A stretch of DNA of 64,000 nucleotides from SAR116 cluster bacterium AG-337-N21 (GTDB taxonomy: Bacteria > Pseudomonadota > Alphaproteobacteria > Puniceispirillales > Marisalimonadaceae): positions 1-64,000 of the forward strand of contig QBZZ01000004.1 of assembly GCA_003282145.1 (NCBI GenBank). Reading direction: 5' to 3'. Under the pieces are notes generated by a model that was not told the DNA's origin, ran no database searches, and saw only the letters and a list, made by a program, of their open reading frames with translations. The position numbers were made by a program, and so were the translations under genes. Shown one piece after another: positions 1 through 9,504 of this stretch (position 1 is its first letter; the number at the start of each line of letters is the position of its first letter).

Positions 1-18
1 AATTACATAGAGATAGTA

Positions 19-948
19 ATGTTTAAATTAAGATATATACTTATATCAATATTTTTATTTATTTATATTGTACCGGTTTATTCTCAGACTATAGAAGGAT
101 TAAAAGATATTGTATCTTTTCAACAAGAAAAAATATCTAGAATTGAAGATAATCTAAAAAAAGTAGTAGGTTTAATCGAAGAGCAATCTAATTTCAAGAA
201 TGATGATAGTAATTTAAAATCGATTGAAAAACAGATAAGTGTTGTCAACGATAAACTAAGATTAATTGAAAATAAAATCAAAAATATCACAAACTTGACT
301 TATGATTTAGAATTTGCACTTAAACGGGTTGAACGCCATCTTCAATTATCATCCATAAAAACTGAGCAAGATAGAATAAATGATACAGAGACTAAAGACC
401 AAAAAGACTTTAAAATTGATAAGAAAGCTGAGGTTAATAAAAAAAGTTTAGACGGTAAAACAAATGGTGTTTTGGGGTTTGTAAAAGAGGATTCTTTAAA
501 TGATAATCAGACTAATGCAATATTAACTGATAAAAAAGAAACAATATTACCATCAGGTACAGTCGAAGAGAATTATAATTATGCACTTGACTTAGCAAGT
601 CAACTTGACTTTATTAATGCTGAAAAAGCATTTAAAGAGTTTTTAATTTTACACAAAGAAAGTGAAAAGTCCGCTGATGCGCAATATTGGCTTGGCAGAG
701 TTTATTTTGCACAAAAGAAGTTCGAAGAAGCCGCCATTGCTCTGGCTGAGTTTAATAGTGTGTTTCCTAATGATCCAAGATTTCAAGAGACAACCTTACT
801 TATTGCAGAAGCTGCGGTAAACTTTGCGCCACAAGATCAATTATGCGATATTTTAAACCAATCATTAGAATTCATGATTAATCCTTCTAAAAAATTTATT
901 AAAAGAATTAATTTTTTAAAGAATGAAAAGCAATGCGCCCCTGAATGA
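19..948 (+). CDS. cpoB: Cell division coordinator CpoB (YbgF), periplasmic
   Basis: Periplasmic protein of the Tol-Pal system. In the family it links outer-membrane constriction to peptidoglycan synthesis during division. The 309-residue product starts with a signal peptide (about residues 1-22, hydrophobic core ending VYSQ). A charged, Lys/Glu-rich coiled coil follows (about 24-110), as in the YbgF trimerisation domain, then a low-complexity polar linker. From about residue 185 there are TPR-like repeats (NYALDLASQLDF, AQYWLGRVYFAQKKFEEAA). The gene normally follows pal, which would lie just before the window; only 18 bases precede this start, so that cannot be checked. Its stop overlaps the tilS start (ATGA), implying translational coupling. 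The family call is firm; the function is by homology. Confidence 0.88.
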   Translation: MFKLRYILISIFLFIYIVPVYSQTIEGLKDIVSFQQEKISRIEDNLKKVVGLIEEQSNFKNDDSNLKSIEKQISVVNDKLRLIENKIKNITNLTYDLEFALKRVERHLQLSSIKTEQDRINDTETKDQKDFKIDKKAEVNKKSLDGKTNGVLGFVKEDSLNDNQTNAILTDKKETILPSGTVEENYNYALDLASQLDFINAEKAFKEFLILHKESEKSADAQYWLGRVYFAQKKFEEAAIALAEFNSVFPNDPRFQETTLLIAEAAVNFAPQDQLCDILNQSLEFMINPSKKFIKRINFLKNEKQCAPE

Positions 949-2243
949 TTGGAGCTTTTAACAATCATTTTAAACAAATTTGTATTAATTTAAATCCAAT
1001 AAAAAAAGTATTTGTTCTTGGTCTGTCTGGTGGAATCGACTCAATGGCTCTTTTATATTTATTGAAAAATTTTTCAGACAATAATAAAAGTTTTGATACA
1101 GAAATTTATCCAGTGATAATTGATCATAATTTGAGACAAGAATCTAGTAAAGAAGCCCACGAGGTAGAAAATCTAGCAAAAAAGCTTGGTTTTAAGACAT
1201 ATATAAAAAAAATTTGTGGTAAAAAACCCACTGGGAATATTCAAAACTGGGCAAGAAAAAAAAGAAGAGATCTGTTGTGTGAAGCCACATATAAATTATC
1301 AGCTAATTTACTTTTAGCCCATCATTTTGACGATCAAGCAGAAACTTTATTTATGCGTTTTACAAAAAATTCTGGTCTTGATGGACTTCAAGGTATGCAG
1401 TCAGTTAAATTTTGGAAAGGAATTTTAATAATAAGACCACTTCTTATTTTTAAAAAAAAACAATTAAGAGCTTTTGTAAATCAAAATAATATTAATTTTT
1501 TTGAAGACTCTTCTAATACGTCGCTAAAATTTGAAAGAGTAAAAACAAGATATTTACTTGATAAAATTAGAGAAAAAAAATGGCCTAATATTTCACAAGA
1601 ATTAAATAAATTTAGCAATACAAACTCTATGCTATTTAAAAAAATTAAAGTTCCTTTGGCGAATTGGGCTTCTGAAAAGATATTGGTTGACGAGACAGGA
1701 GCTGCAAGAGTTGATTTAGATGATTTAAAAACAATTTTTGAGAAATCATGTCTTTTTACTGTCAACATTATTGGCAAAATAATTCAAACTGTTGGAGGAA
1801 AGGAATTCCCTCCAAAAAGAAAAAAAACATTAAATTTAATTCGTACTTTATTTTATAGTAATTTAGGGAGTAAAACCTTAGGTAACGTAAAAATATTTAA
1901 AAAAAATAATTATTTATTTTTTGTAAGAGAGCTTAGGAATTTAAATTTTAATATGGAGATTAAAAAAGAAAAAAATTATATATTCGATGGAAGGTTTATA
2001 ATTGTAAGTTCAAAGTCTGGTAATTTAATTTCATCTAATGGAAATGATATAAGTGAATTTAGTAATAAACATCCTTTTTTTGAATATAGAGATATAATTA
2101 ATAATACAATTCCTTGCTTACGTACCCTTGAAGGCTCATGCATTAAACCCCATTTAAATATTATTGATGTAAATTCAAATATATATGACAAATTTAATCA
2201 AAAATCTTATAGTCTTTACCTCATGAATAAAGTATTGGTATAA
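945..2243 (+). CDS. tilS: tRNA(Ile)-lysidine synthase TilS
   Basis: Cytoplasmic ATP-dependent enzyme that attaches lysine to C34 of the CAU-anticodon tRNA-Ile so that it reads AUA codons, which are common in this AT-rich genome. The PP-loop ATP site SGGIDS is at residues 28-33, and the HHFDDQAET motif typical of TilS lies near residue 125. At 432 residues it is the usual medium-length form with a poorly conserved C-terminal half. The ATG overlaps the cpoB stop by four bases and ftsH follows after 25 bases. The tilS-ftsH pair is a widespread arrangement that supports the call. An unrelated PP-loop ATPase is the only real alternative, and the neighbours argue against it. Confidence 0.93.
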   Translation: MIGAFNNHFKQICINLNPIKKVFVLGLSGGIDSMALLYLLKNFSDNNKSFDTEIYPVIIDHNLRQESSKEAHEVENLAKKLGFKTYIKKICGKKPTGNIQNWARKKRRDLLCEATYKLSANLLLAHHFDDQAETLFMRFTKNSGLDGLQGMQSVKFWKGILIIRPLLIFKKKQLRAFVNQNNINFFEDSSNTSLKFERVKTRYLLDKIREKKWPNISQELNKFSNTNSMLFKKIKVPLANWASEKILVDETGAARVDLDDLKTIFEKSCLFTVNIIGKIIQTVGGKEFPPKRKKTLNLIRTLFYSNLGSKTLGNVKIFKKNNYLFFVRELRNLNFNMEIKKEKNYIFDGRFIIVSSKSGNLISSNGNDISEFSNKHPFFEYRDIINNTIPCLRTLEGSCIKPHLNIIDVNSNIYDKFNQKSYSLYLMNKVLV

Positions 2244-2268
2244 TTGAAATAATTAAAAAAGGAAAATA

Positions 2269-4197
2269 ATGAATAATTTTGGAAAGAATATAGCTGTTTG
2301 GGTAATAATTTCTCTTGTACTTGTTGCAATTTTTAATGTGTTTCAAGGTGGTTCTTCTAAAAACACGGGCAATGCAATTGCTTATTCAGACTTTCTTGCA
2401 AGGGTTAACGCAGGTGAGGTTCGAGAAGTGAGTATACAAGGCGATAAAATTTTTGGAGCTTCGAGCAGTGGTGTTCCTTTTTATTCATTTATACCTAAAG
2501 AAGATGCATTAGCTAATAAACTCTCAGAAAAAGGAATTAAAGTTACCTCAGAGCCTGTGGATAGTGGTATGCCAGGAATACTTTCTGTTCTTATTTCGTG
2601 GTTTCCAATGTTACTTTTTATTGGAGTTTGGATTTTTTTTATGAAACAAATGCAAGGTGGTGCTAAAGGTGCTATGGGGTTTGGAAAATCAAAAGCTAAA
2701 CTTCTTACCGAGCATAGAGATAAAGTTACATTTAGAGATGTTGCAGGTATAGACGAAGCTAAGGCTGAACTTGAAGAAGTTGTAGAATTTTTAAAAGATC
2801 CAAGCAGATTTCAAAAACTAGGCGGTAAAATTCCAAAAGGCGTATTACTTGTTGGCCCCCCTGGAACTGGAAAAACTTTATTAGCTAAAGCTGTTGCTGG
2901 GGAAGCAGGTGTTCCTTTTTTTACAATATCTGGATCAGATTTTGTTGAAATGTTTGTAGGTGTTGGTGCTTCAAGAGTAAGAGACATGTTTGAGCAAGGT
3001 AAAAAAAATTCACCATGTATTATATTTATTGATGAGATTGACGCTATGGGTAGACATAGAGGGGCAGGTTTAGGTGGTGGCAATGATGAACGCGAGCAAA
3101 CTTTAAACCAACTTCTAGTTGAAATGGATGGATTTGAAACTAACGAAGGGGTTATACTTGTTGCTGCTACAAATAGACCAGATGTTCTTGACCCAGCATT
3201 ATTAAGACCTGGAAGATTTGATAGACAAGTTGTAGTACCTAATCCAGATATGATTGGTAGAGAAAAAATTTTAAAGGTCCATATGAAAAAAGTTCCTTTG
3301 TCTTCTGATGTTATATCTAAAACACTAGCTCGAGGTACTCCAGGCTTCTCCGGGGCTGATTTAGCAAATTTAGTAAATGAGGCTGCTCTATTATCTGCCC
3401 GTAAAGGTAGAAATAATGTAAGTATGACTGAATTTGAAGAAGCTAAAGACAAAGTCATGATGGGCTCTGAAAGAAGATCCATGGTTATGACTGAAGAAGA
3501 AAGAAAGCTAACGGCATATCATGAAGCAGGGCACGCGGTTGTGGCTGCTTACTCTCCAGCAAGTGACCCAATACATAAGGCAACTATTATTCCTCGAGGT
3601 AGAGCTTTAGGTATGGTAATGAGATTACCAGAAGGAGATAGGGTCTCTATGGCTAAAGATAAACTTTTTGCAGACCTTAGGGTAGCATGTGGAGGAAGAA
3701 TTGCTGAAGAGTTGATATTTGGAAAAGAAAAGGTTACTACGGGCGCAAGCTCTGATATTAGAATGGTAACTGATACTGCTAGACGTATGGTCACTGAATG
3801 GGGACTTTCAGATAAACTTGGATTTTTAGCCTACGAAGCAAACGAGCAAGAAGTTTTTCTTGGAAGATCCGTATCTCAACAAAAAAATGTATCAGATAAT
3901 ACGGCTTCAATAGTTGATAATGAAATTCGCAGAATTGCTGATTCAGTTTACTCTGATGCAGAGAAAATGTTGAAAAAATATTCAAAGCAACTTAAAAGCG
4001 TCGCTGAAGCTTTATTGGAATATGAAACTCTGGATGGACAACAAATCCAAGACTTATGTAAAGGTTTAAATATTTCTATCAAAAAATCTAATGATAATGA
4101 CAATTCTCCTAAAGCAAAAAAACCTAAGAAACGAGCTGGAATTCCATCCACAACAGCTAAGCAAACGATTGTTACCAATGAAATAGATAATTCCTAA
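2269..4197 (+). CDS. ftsH: ATP-dependent zinc metalloprotease FtsH
   Basis: Membrane-anchored AAA+ protease that degrades misfolded membrane proteins and regulators such as LpxC and RpoH, both encoded in this window. The 642-residue protein has an N-terminal transmembrane segment (about 8-26), a periplasmic stretch, a second transmembrane segment (about 104-124), Walker A GPPGTGKT (about 196-203), Walker B IIFIDEID, the second region of homology ending RPGRFDRQ, and the zinc site HEAGH (418-422). A clear Shine-Dalgarno (AAAGGAA) precedes the ATG. The C-terminal tail is lysine-rich and poorly conserved, as is normal. It sits between tilS and folP in the same direction, so it is probably part of that operon. 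Confidence 0.97.
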   Translation: MNNFGKNIAVWVIISLVLVAIFNVFQGGSSKNTGNAIAYSDFLARVNAGEVREVSIQGDKIFGASSSGVPFYSFIPKEDALANKLSEKGIKVTSEPVDSGMPGILSVLISWFPMLLFIGVWIFFMKQMQGGAKGAMGFGKSKAKLLTEHRDKVTFRDVAGIDEAKAELEEVVEFLKDPSRFQKLGGKIPKGVLLVGPPGTGKTLLAKAVAGEAGVPFFTISGSDFVEMFVGVGASRVRDMFEQGKKNSPCIIFIDEIDAMGRHRGAGLGGGNDEREQTLNQLLVEMDGFETNEGVILVAATNRPDVLDPALLRPGRFDRQVVVPNPDMIGREKILKVHMKKVPLSSDVISKTLARGTPGFSGADLANLVNEAALLSARKGRNNVSMTEFEEAKDKVMMGSERRSMVMTEEERKLTAYHEAGHAVVAAYSPASDPIHKATIIPRGRALGMVMRLPEGDRVSMAKDKLFADLRVACGGRIAEELIFGKEKVTTGASSDIRMVTDTARRMVTEWGLSDKLGFLAYEANEQEVFLGRSVSQQKNVSDNTASIVDNEIRRIADSVYSDAEKMLKKYSKQLKSVAEALLEYETLDGQQIQDLCKGLNISIKKSNDNDNSPKAKKPKKRAGIPSTTAKQTIVTNEIDNS

Positions 4198-4232
4198 CAA
4201 TAACTAATAATTTTGTTTCGCACAGGAAATGC

Positions 4233-5366
4233 ATGGCTATTGTGGAAAATAATAAAAGTTTATTTGCACCACCTTTTTCTGAAGAAGTTGAAACTTTTAT
4301 ATTACCTATACCTAAATCTAGTTTTGAATGTTTTAATGGGTTGAGAATTGGAGGAGGTTGGCGATATTTCAATCAACTAAAAGTCATACAAAAAAAAAAT
4401 AATTTATATGTAGAAGCTGTGATGACTCCTTTAAAGTTGTTAAGCTCTTCAAAAAATCATAGTAAAGAATCTTTAATTAAAGCTGAGAGAAGTTTAGATA
4501 ATATTGTTAAGAAGAGATATCCATTTTCTAAACTTAATATGTCCCAACCACATATTATGGGTGTAATAAATATTACCCCGGATAGTTTTTACAAGAAGAG
4601 TCAAAAAAATGATTATAACTCTGTAAAAACAATCTTTGAAAAAATGGAAATTTGTGGTGCGTCAATTATTGATATTGGTGCAGAGTCAACCAGACCAGGT
4701 GCAAAAAGGATTTCGGTTGGTAAAGAAAAATATCGAGCAATACAAATCATAAAATCTTTAAAAGAACATAATTATAATTCTCTTATATCTCTGGATTCAC
4801 GAAACTTTTCTACAATGAAATCAGGATATGAAAATGGCGTAGATATTATAAATGATATTACTGGCTTTAATAATAAAAACAAAATTGCTTTTGTATCGCA
4901 AAACAACTTGCCAATAGTAGTAATGCATATGCAAGAGGATCCTGAAACTATGCAAAATAACCCTAAATATAGTTTTGCACCAATAGATATATATAAATTT
5001 TTTGTTAAAAAAATTAATGAACTAGTAAGCATGGGAGTTGATATAGCTAATATCGTTATTGACCCTGGTATTGGATTTGGGAAAAATAAATTTCATAATC
5101 TAGATATATTACGTAATTTGTCAATTTTCCATAGTTTGGGTGTTCCAATATTAATTGGATTAAGTAGAAAGTCACTAATCGAAGAACTTTCAATTGATAA
5201 TTTTAAATCACGTGGGATCAATAAAAAATCTATTAATCCAAGTAAAAGGTTGAGTGGTTCAATTGCTTTTGCTATTCATGCAATTAACAATGGTGTTCAA
5301 ATAATAAGAACTCATGACGTCTTTGAAACTAACCAGGCATTGATATGTCAAAGAGCATTAATTTAA
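4233..5366 (+). CDS. folP: Dihydropteroate synthase with N-terminal extension
   Basis: Condenses 6-hydroxymethyl-dihydropterin diphosphate with p-aminobenzoate in folate synthesis. The TIM-barrel domain begins near residue 105 with MGVINITPDSF and continues with IGAESTRPGA, a VIDPGIGFGK segment and LIGLSRKS, all diagnostic of DHPS. The protein is 377 residues, about 100 longer than typical DHPS. The extra N-terminal part (IGGGWRYF, then a basic helix) matches nothing I recognise. The start is supported by AGGA five bases upstream of the ATG. Downstream glmM begins 11 bases after the stop, so folP-glmM is probably cotranscribed. The enzyme call is firm; the role of the extension is unknown. 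Confidence 0.93.
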   Translation: MAIVENNKSLFAPPFSEEVETFILPIPKSSFECFNGLRIGGGWRYFNQLKVIQKKNNLYVEAVMTPLKLLSSSKNHSKESLIKAERSLDNIVKKRYPFSKLNMSQPHIMGVINITPDSFYKKSQKNDYNSVKTIFEKMEICGASIIDIGAESTRPGAKRISVGKEKYRAIQIIKSLKEHNYNSLISLDSRNFSTMKSGYENGVDIINDITGFNNKNKIAFVSQNNLPIVVMHMQEDPETMQNNPKYSFAPIDIYKFFVKKINELVSMGVDIANIVIDPGIGFGKNKFHNLDILRNLSIFHSLGVPILIGLSRKSLIEELSIDNFKSRGINKKSINPSKRLSGSIAFAIHAINNGVQIIRTHDVFETNQALICQRALI

Positions 5367-5377
5367 AAAGGTTCTAA

Positions 5378-6760
5378 ATGATAAAAACATCTTTCAACAT
5401 TTCTCAAAGATTGTTTGGTACAGACGGCATAAGGGGCACTGTAAACAAAGATAAAGTTACTGCTTTAATGGCCGTTAATTTAGCAATGGCAGCAGGAGGC
5501 TATTTTTATGGTAAAGCAGGAACAAAGAAATCAAGAGTTTTAATTGGTAAAGATACAAGACTATCTGGATACATGCTTGAACCTGCTTTAGTTGCTGGTT
5601 TTACATCTGTTGGTTTAGATTCTATCACTACTGGCCCTCTTCCAACTCCGGCTATAGCTCATTTAACTAGGGTCTTAAGATGTGACTTAGGTGTAATGAT
5701 TTCTGCATCCCATAATCCTTACGAAGATAATGGTTTGAAACTATTTGGTGCTGATGGATTTAAATTGAATGATGAAGTGGAAAATGAAATTCAGTTAAGG
5801 ATGGCTAATGGGCCGATTCTTGCCAAATCAGCCAATCTGGGTAGGGCTAGAAGAATGGAAGATGCAATTGGAAGATATTCTGAATTTGTAAAACAAATAT
5901 TACCCAGAAGTGAAGACTTAAGTTCCATGAAAGTAGTGCTGGATTGCTCCAATGGCGCTTCATATAAGGTGGGTCCTGAAGTTTTGTTTGAGCTTGGGAC
6001 TGATTCAATAATTATTGGAGCAGAACCCAATGGTAAAAATATAAATTTAGATTGTGGAGCTATGTTTCCAGACAAAATGGCTAAAATGACAAAAGTACAG
6101 GGAGCTAATCTAGGAATCGCTCTTGATGGAGATGCGGATAGGGTAATTTTTTCGGATGAGAAGGGAAATATTATTCATGGTGATCAGATTATAGCTGTAT
6201 TAGCTAGAGAAATGAAAAAAAATGATCAGTTAAACGATAATAAAGTTGTAGGCACTCTAATGTCAAATCTAGGTTTAGAAAATTATTTAAAAGAACATAA
6301 GATTGGCCTTTATAGAACTAAGGTTGGTGATCGCTATATTCTGGATCAAATGATTAAATTTAACTGTAAACTTGGCGGTGAACCTTCTGGGCACATTGTA
6401 TTATCCGATTTTGCCAAAACAGGTGATGGTTTATTAACTGCGATTAAAGTATTGTCATTACTTAAAAAGTCTGGTCAGAGGGCATCAGAGTTTTTAAGAC
6501 CATTTAAACCAGTTCCTCAATCTCTAAAAAATCTTAAAAATATTGATAAGAATATTTTATTTAAGGATAATATAACAAATTTAGTAAAAACACAGCAAAG
6601 TCTATTAGGATCAAAAGGTAGAATATTATTACGACCATCTGGAACTGAAGACTTAGTTAGAATAATGGTCGAGTGTAGAGATAGAAATAAAGTTAAGGAA
6701 ATTACTGATATAATAGCTAACACTATTCTTAATGAAAATGAATTTGACAAAAAAAAATAA
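5378..6760 (+). CDS. glmM: Phosphoglucosamine mutase GlmM
   Basis: Interconverts glucosamine-6-phosphate and glucosamine-1-phosphate on the route to UDP-GlcNAc, the precursor of peptidoglycan and lipid A made by the mur and lpxC genes in this window. The 460-residue protein opens with RLFGTDGIRG, carries the phosphoserine loop SASHNP (about 109-114), the metal-binding loop DGDADR, the sugar-binding GEPSGH and the phosphate-binding RPSGTEDLVR near the C-terminus. These motifs in this order distinguish GlmM from ManB/Pgm-type mutases. The last 29 bases overlap the start of thiD in another frame. Confidence 0.96.
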   Translation: MIKTSFNISQRLFGTDGIRGTVNKDKVTALMAVNLAMAAGGYFYGKAGTKKSRVLIGKDTRLSGYMLEPALVAGFTSVGLDSITTGPLPTPAIAHLTRVLRCDLGVMISASHNPYEDNGLKLFGADGFKLNDEVENEIQLRMANGPILAKSANLGRARRMEDAIGRYSEFVKQILPRSEDLSSMKVVLDCSNGASYKVGPEVLFELGTDSIIIGAEPNGKNINLDCGAMFPDKMAKMTKVQGANLGIALDGDADRVIFSDEKGNIIHGDQIIAVLAREMKKNDQLNDNKVVGTLMSNLGLENYLKEHKIGLYRTKVGDRYILDQMIKFNCKLGGEPSGHIVLSDFAKTGDGLLTAIKVLSLLKKSGQRASEFLRPFKPVPQSLKNLKNIDKNILFKDNITNLVKTQQSLLGSKGRILLRPSGTEDLVRIMVECRDRNKVKEITDIIANTILNENEFDKKK

Positions 6761-7577
6761 CTTACAGAAAACTGTCTTAGTCATAGCTGGATCAGATCCA
6801 AGTGGAGGTGCTGGAATACAAGCTGATTTAAAAACACTAACGAGCTTTGGTGTATATGGTATGACAGCAATTACAGCATTGACCGAACAAAATTCAAATG
6901 GCGTTTTTGATATATTGGAAATTCCTATAGAGTTTGTTGTAAAACAAATTAATTGTTGTCTATCTGACATTAATGCTAATGCGGTTAAAATTGGAATGTT
7001 ACATAGCGCAGATTTAATTTCTGCAGTTCTTGAATCTTTATTTAACAACAACATTGTGAGTAATAAGAATGTAAATATAGTATTAGATCCAGTAATGGTG
7101 GCAAAGGGAGGGCATAAATTATTAAAAGAAAATGCAATTGACGCTCTAAAAATTTTTATTAAGGAAGCTCAACCTATACTAACGCCTAATATCCCTGAGG
7201 CTGAAATATTAACTGGAACTAAGATTAACAACCTTAAAGATATGAAAAATGTAGGAAGAGAAATAATTGATCTTGGTGCAAGACACGTAATTTTGAAAGG
7301 TGGACATATGAAAAGCCGTGTTATGACAGACCTGTTGATAAATTCTTCAGATATTCATGCAATTAAAACTTCAAAGATCATAACTAATCATACCCACGGA
7401 ACAGGTTGTACAATGGCTTCAGCTTTGTCAGCTTCTTTAGCTAAATCTATTGATATTAGACAATCCTTTGAGATTGCCCATAAGTATGTGAACAATGCCA
7501 TTAAAACTAACCCCAAATTTGGCAGTGGTAATGGACCTATAAACCATTGTTTTAATATAAATGAATTTATAAATTAG
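6732..7577 (+). CDS. thiD: Hydroxymethylpyrimidine (phosphate) kinase ThiD
   Basis: Phosphorylates HMP and HMP-phosphate to HMP-diphosphate for thiamine synthesis or salvage. The 281-residue ribokinase-fold protein has the N-terminal VIAGSDPSGGAGIQADLKT, TPNIPEAEIL in the middle and the catalytic, phosphate-binding NHTHGTGCTMASALSA near the C-terminus. Two in-frame ATGs (6732 and 6738) lie inside the end of glmM. I take the first; either gives a 23-29 base overlap. No other thi genes are visible, so salvage and de novo synthesis cannot be told apart. The 3' end overlaps the convergent GST-like gene by 11 bases. Confidence 0.92.
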   Translation: MKMNLTKKNNLQKTVLVIAGSDPSGGAGIQADLKTLTSFGVYGMTAITALTEQNSNGVFDILEIPIEFVVKQINCCLSDINANAVKIGMLHSADLISAVLESLFNNNIVSNKNVNIVLDPVMVAKGGHKLLKENAIDALKIFIKEAQPILTPNIPEAEILTGTKINNLKDMKNVGREIIDLGARHVILKGGHMKSRVMTDLLINSSDIHAIKTSKIITNHTHGTGCTMASALSASLAKSIDIRQSFEIAHKYVNNAIKTNPKFGSGNGPINHCFNINEFIN

Positions 7578-8223
7578 TTATTTCAAGAATTCTTCTATAC
7601 CAATGATAAATTGGATCATATTCATCCAATAAATTACAAGCACTACAAGAATAAACCCACTTAAAATTTCCAAAAAAAATATAATCTTCTACACCCGGTT
7701 CTTTACCAGAAATAAATCCGTTAATTTCAATAATTTTTCTTATAGGACTTATTAATTTTCTAAATTCTCTTATGTGGTAAGGTATTTCAGGTATGAATTT
7801 AGTTATAGAACCTTTTATTTTATCTTCTCTAGTTTTAATAAAGTAATCTAAATCATCACCGTCTAGAACATTTGGTATTTCATGTGCAATTATTTTAAAT
7901 AAAATTGGTAAAAGCTGTCTAGAAGTCCAAAGGTACAAAAAGTTAGAAAAATTTTTAGATGAAAGGTTTAGAAAAATCTTTTTATCATTATAATTTTTGT
8001 CTAACCAATTTATTATGTTCCATGAATCACAAACAAACCCATTTTGGTATTTTAAAATAGGTACTAATCTTTGATTGGAAAATTCTATTTTATTTTTTTC
8101 AGAAAATCTAACAGGCTCTGTTTCAAAATTTATTTGTCTATGAATTAAGCAAATTTTAACAATCCAACAAGGGGGGCTAAATCTCAAATCATTTTTTCCT
8201 GACAATTCATATAACTTAAGCAA
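7567..8223 (-). CDS. Glutathione S-transferase-like protein
   Basis: A 218-residue protein that looks like a GST-superfamily member. The N-terminal part reads as a thioredoxin-fold domain: LKLYELSGKNDLRFSPPC, then a proline in RLVPILKY, the cis-Pro region, followed by the D-S-W substitute for the usual E/D-S glutathione-binding pair (FVCDSWNIINWLD). The rest is the helical C-terminal domain. The start is a TTG: TTG-CTT-AAG gives the typical MLKLYE opening, GAGAG lies about eight bases upstream, and no early ATG exists. It is divergent from serC and convergent with thiD. The substrate cannot be inferred; GST-like folds without transferase activity are common. Confidence 0.75.
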   Translation of the reverse strand: MLKLYELSGKNDLRFSPPCWIVKICLIHRQINFETEPVRFSEKNKIEFSNQRLVPILKYQNGFVCDSWNIINWLDKNYNDKKIFLNLSSKNFSNFLYLWTSRQLLPILFKIIAHEIPNVLDGDDLDYFIKTREDKIKGSITKFIPEIPYHIREFRKLISPIRKIIEINGFISGKEPGVEDYIFFGNFKWVYSCSACNLLDEYDPIYHWYRRILEITNL

Positions 8224-8245
8224 TTAATCTCTCTTTTTTTGTTTG

Positions 8246-8273
8246 TTGACAAAAATTCAATAATCTTTAATAA
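8246..8273 (+). promoter_or_regulatory. Candidate serC promoter
   Basis: TTGACA at 8246-8251 is a perfect -35 hexamer, with TAATAA at 8268-8273 as a -10 after a 16-base spacer (TAACTT at 8271 is an alternative). It lies in the 102-base gap between the divergent GST-like gene and serC. If it is the promoter, transcription would start near 8280, which would leave out the 5' arm of the outer stem of the leader described next. A start further upstream is therefore also possible. Confidence 0.4.
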
Positions 8274-8274
8274 C

Positions 8275-8324
8275 TTAACCGGGCTGTTGCTTCCCAATAA
8301 GCAATAACATTCATAAGAGGTTAA
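8275..8324 (+). promoter_or_regulatory. Putative serC leader RNA covering the ribosome-binding site
   Basis: An inner hairpin, GTTGCTT (8286-8292) pairing with AAGCAAT (8299-8305, one G-U pair) around CCCAAT, is enclosed by TTAACC (8275-8280) pairing with GGTTAA (8319-8324). The outer stem takes in part of the AAGAGG Shine-Dalgarno and ends one base before the serC ATG. A conserved serC leader upstream of serC-serA in some alphaproteobacteria, whose last stem overlaps the ribosome-binding site, has been described. Position and layout match, but I have compared the description only, not the covariance model. Confidence 0.45.
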
Positions 8325-8325
8325 T

Positions 8326-9486
8326 ATGACCAGACCATTAGTCAAGCCAATACGTCCTGAATTTTCTTCTGGACCTTGCGCAAAGAGACCAAAATGGTCT
8401 TCGAAGTTTTTAAATAGTAGTGTATTAGGTAGATCTCATAGACATAAAATAGCTAGATCAAAACTTCAACAATTAATTGATTTAACAAAATCAATTCTGA
8501 AAATTCCGAAAGATTATTTAATAGGCATTGTTCCAGGCTCAGATACTGGAGCTATTGAGATAGCAATGTGGAACCTTTTAGGGCCTAGACCAGTTAATAT
8601 GTTAGTTTGGGACAGTTTTAGTTCGGATTGGGCAAATGATATACAATTTCAACTTAAATTAGAAAATGTTCATATCATTAAAGTTGATTATGGTATGTTA
8701 CCTGATCTTACTAATAACCAATTTAAAGGTGACATTGTTTTTAACTGGAATGGTACAACTTCTGGAGTTTGTGTGCCAAATGCAAATTGGATCAATACTT
8801 CGCGTAATGGTCTAACTATTTGTGATGCGACTTCGGCTGCATTTGCAATGGACATTGATTGGCATAAGTTAGATGTTGGTACTTTTTCTTGGCAAAAATG
8901 CCTTGGTGGTGAAGCCGGCCACGGTATTCTAGTCCTATCTCCAAAAGCAGTTGAAAGAATTAATACATATAATCCACCTTGGCCTATACCAAAGTTATTC
9001 CAACTTAGAAAGAATGGTAAATTGAATCTTGATATATTTTCAGGTGCTACAATAAATACCCCATCAATGTTGTGCGTTGAAGACTTTTTAGACGCACTTA
9101 ATTGGGCTAGAAAAGTAGGGGGATTATCTGCACTAATAAGCAAATCTCAGCATAATTTAAATATAATTAAAAATTGGATTTCAGATTCTCATTGGGCTGA
9201 TTTTTTGTGTGAGGATTTTAATAATTTATCCAGTACATCTATTTGCTTAAAGTTAGTCGATCCTAAAATAGTTGATCTTCCATCAGAGATTAAAAATAAT
9301 ATTGAAAAAAACATTGTTGAATTACTAGAAGACCATAAAGTTGCATTTGATATAGGTAGTTATAGGTCGGCTCCGCCAGGATTTAGAATTTGGGGTGGTC
9401 CAACTGTTGAAAATGACGATGTTAAGAATTTATTACCCTGGTTAGATTGGGCTTATTACGAAACATTAGACCAACTTAAAATATAA
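8326..9486 (+). CDS. serC: Phosphoserine aminotransferase SerC (alphaproteobacterial type)
   Basis: PLP enzyme converting 3-phosphohydroxypyruvate to phosphoserine, the second step of serine synthesis. The 386-residue protein begins with PLVKPIRPEFSSGPCAKRP, the opening typical of the alphaproteobacterial SerC family. The Schiff-base lysine is in SWQKCLGGEAGHG (Lys near residue 191), preceded by the PLP-binding aspartate in CDATSAAFAMDID. The ATG follows AAGAGG at a suitable distance. serA follows 18 bases downstream, so the first two steps of the pathway form one operon. No serB is visible in the window. The leader upstream suggests control of translation initiation. Confidence 0.95.
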   Translation: MTRPLVKPIRPEFSSGPCAKRPKWSSKFLNSSVLGRSHRHKIARSKLQQLIDLTKSILKIPKDYLIGIVPGSDTGAIEIAMWNLLGPRPVNMLVWDSFSSDWANDIQFQLKLENVHIIKVDYGMLPDLTNNQFKGDIVFNWNGTTSGVCVPNANWINTSRNGLTICDATSAAFAMDIDWHKLDVGTFSWQKCLGGEAGHGILVLSPKAVERINTYNPPWPIPKLFQLRKNGKLNLDIFSGATINTPSMLCVEDFLDALNWARKVGGLSALISKSQHNLNIIKNWISDSHWADFLCEDFNNLSSTSICLKLVDPKIVDLPSEIKNNIEKNIVELLEDHKVAFDIGSYRSAPPGFRIWGGPTVENDDVKNLLPWLDWAYYETLDQLKI

Positions 9487-9504
9487 TATAACGAAGGTAG
9501 AAAA

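Noticed and set aside
2811-3482. Minus-strand open frame of 223 codons opposite ftsH
   Set aside because: It is a shadow of the conserved AAA+ domain. The residues have no recognisable fold and there is no ribosome-binding site or space for separate expression.
6653-7054. Minus-strand open frame of 133 codons across the glmM-thiD junction
   Set aside because: It lies opposite two clearly conserved genes and resembles no family.
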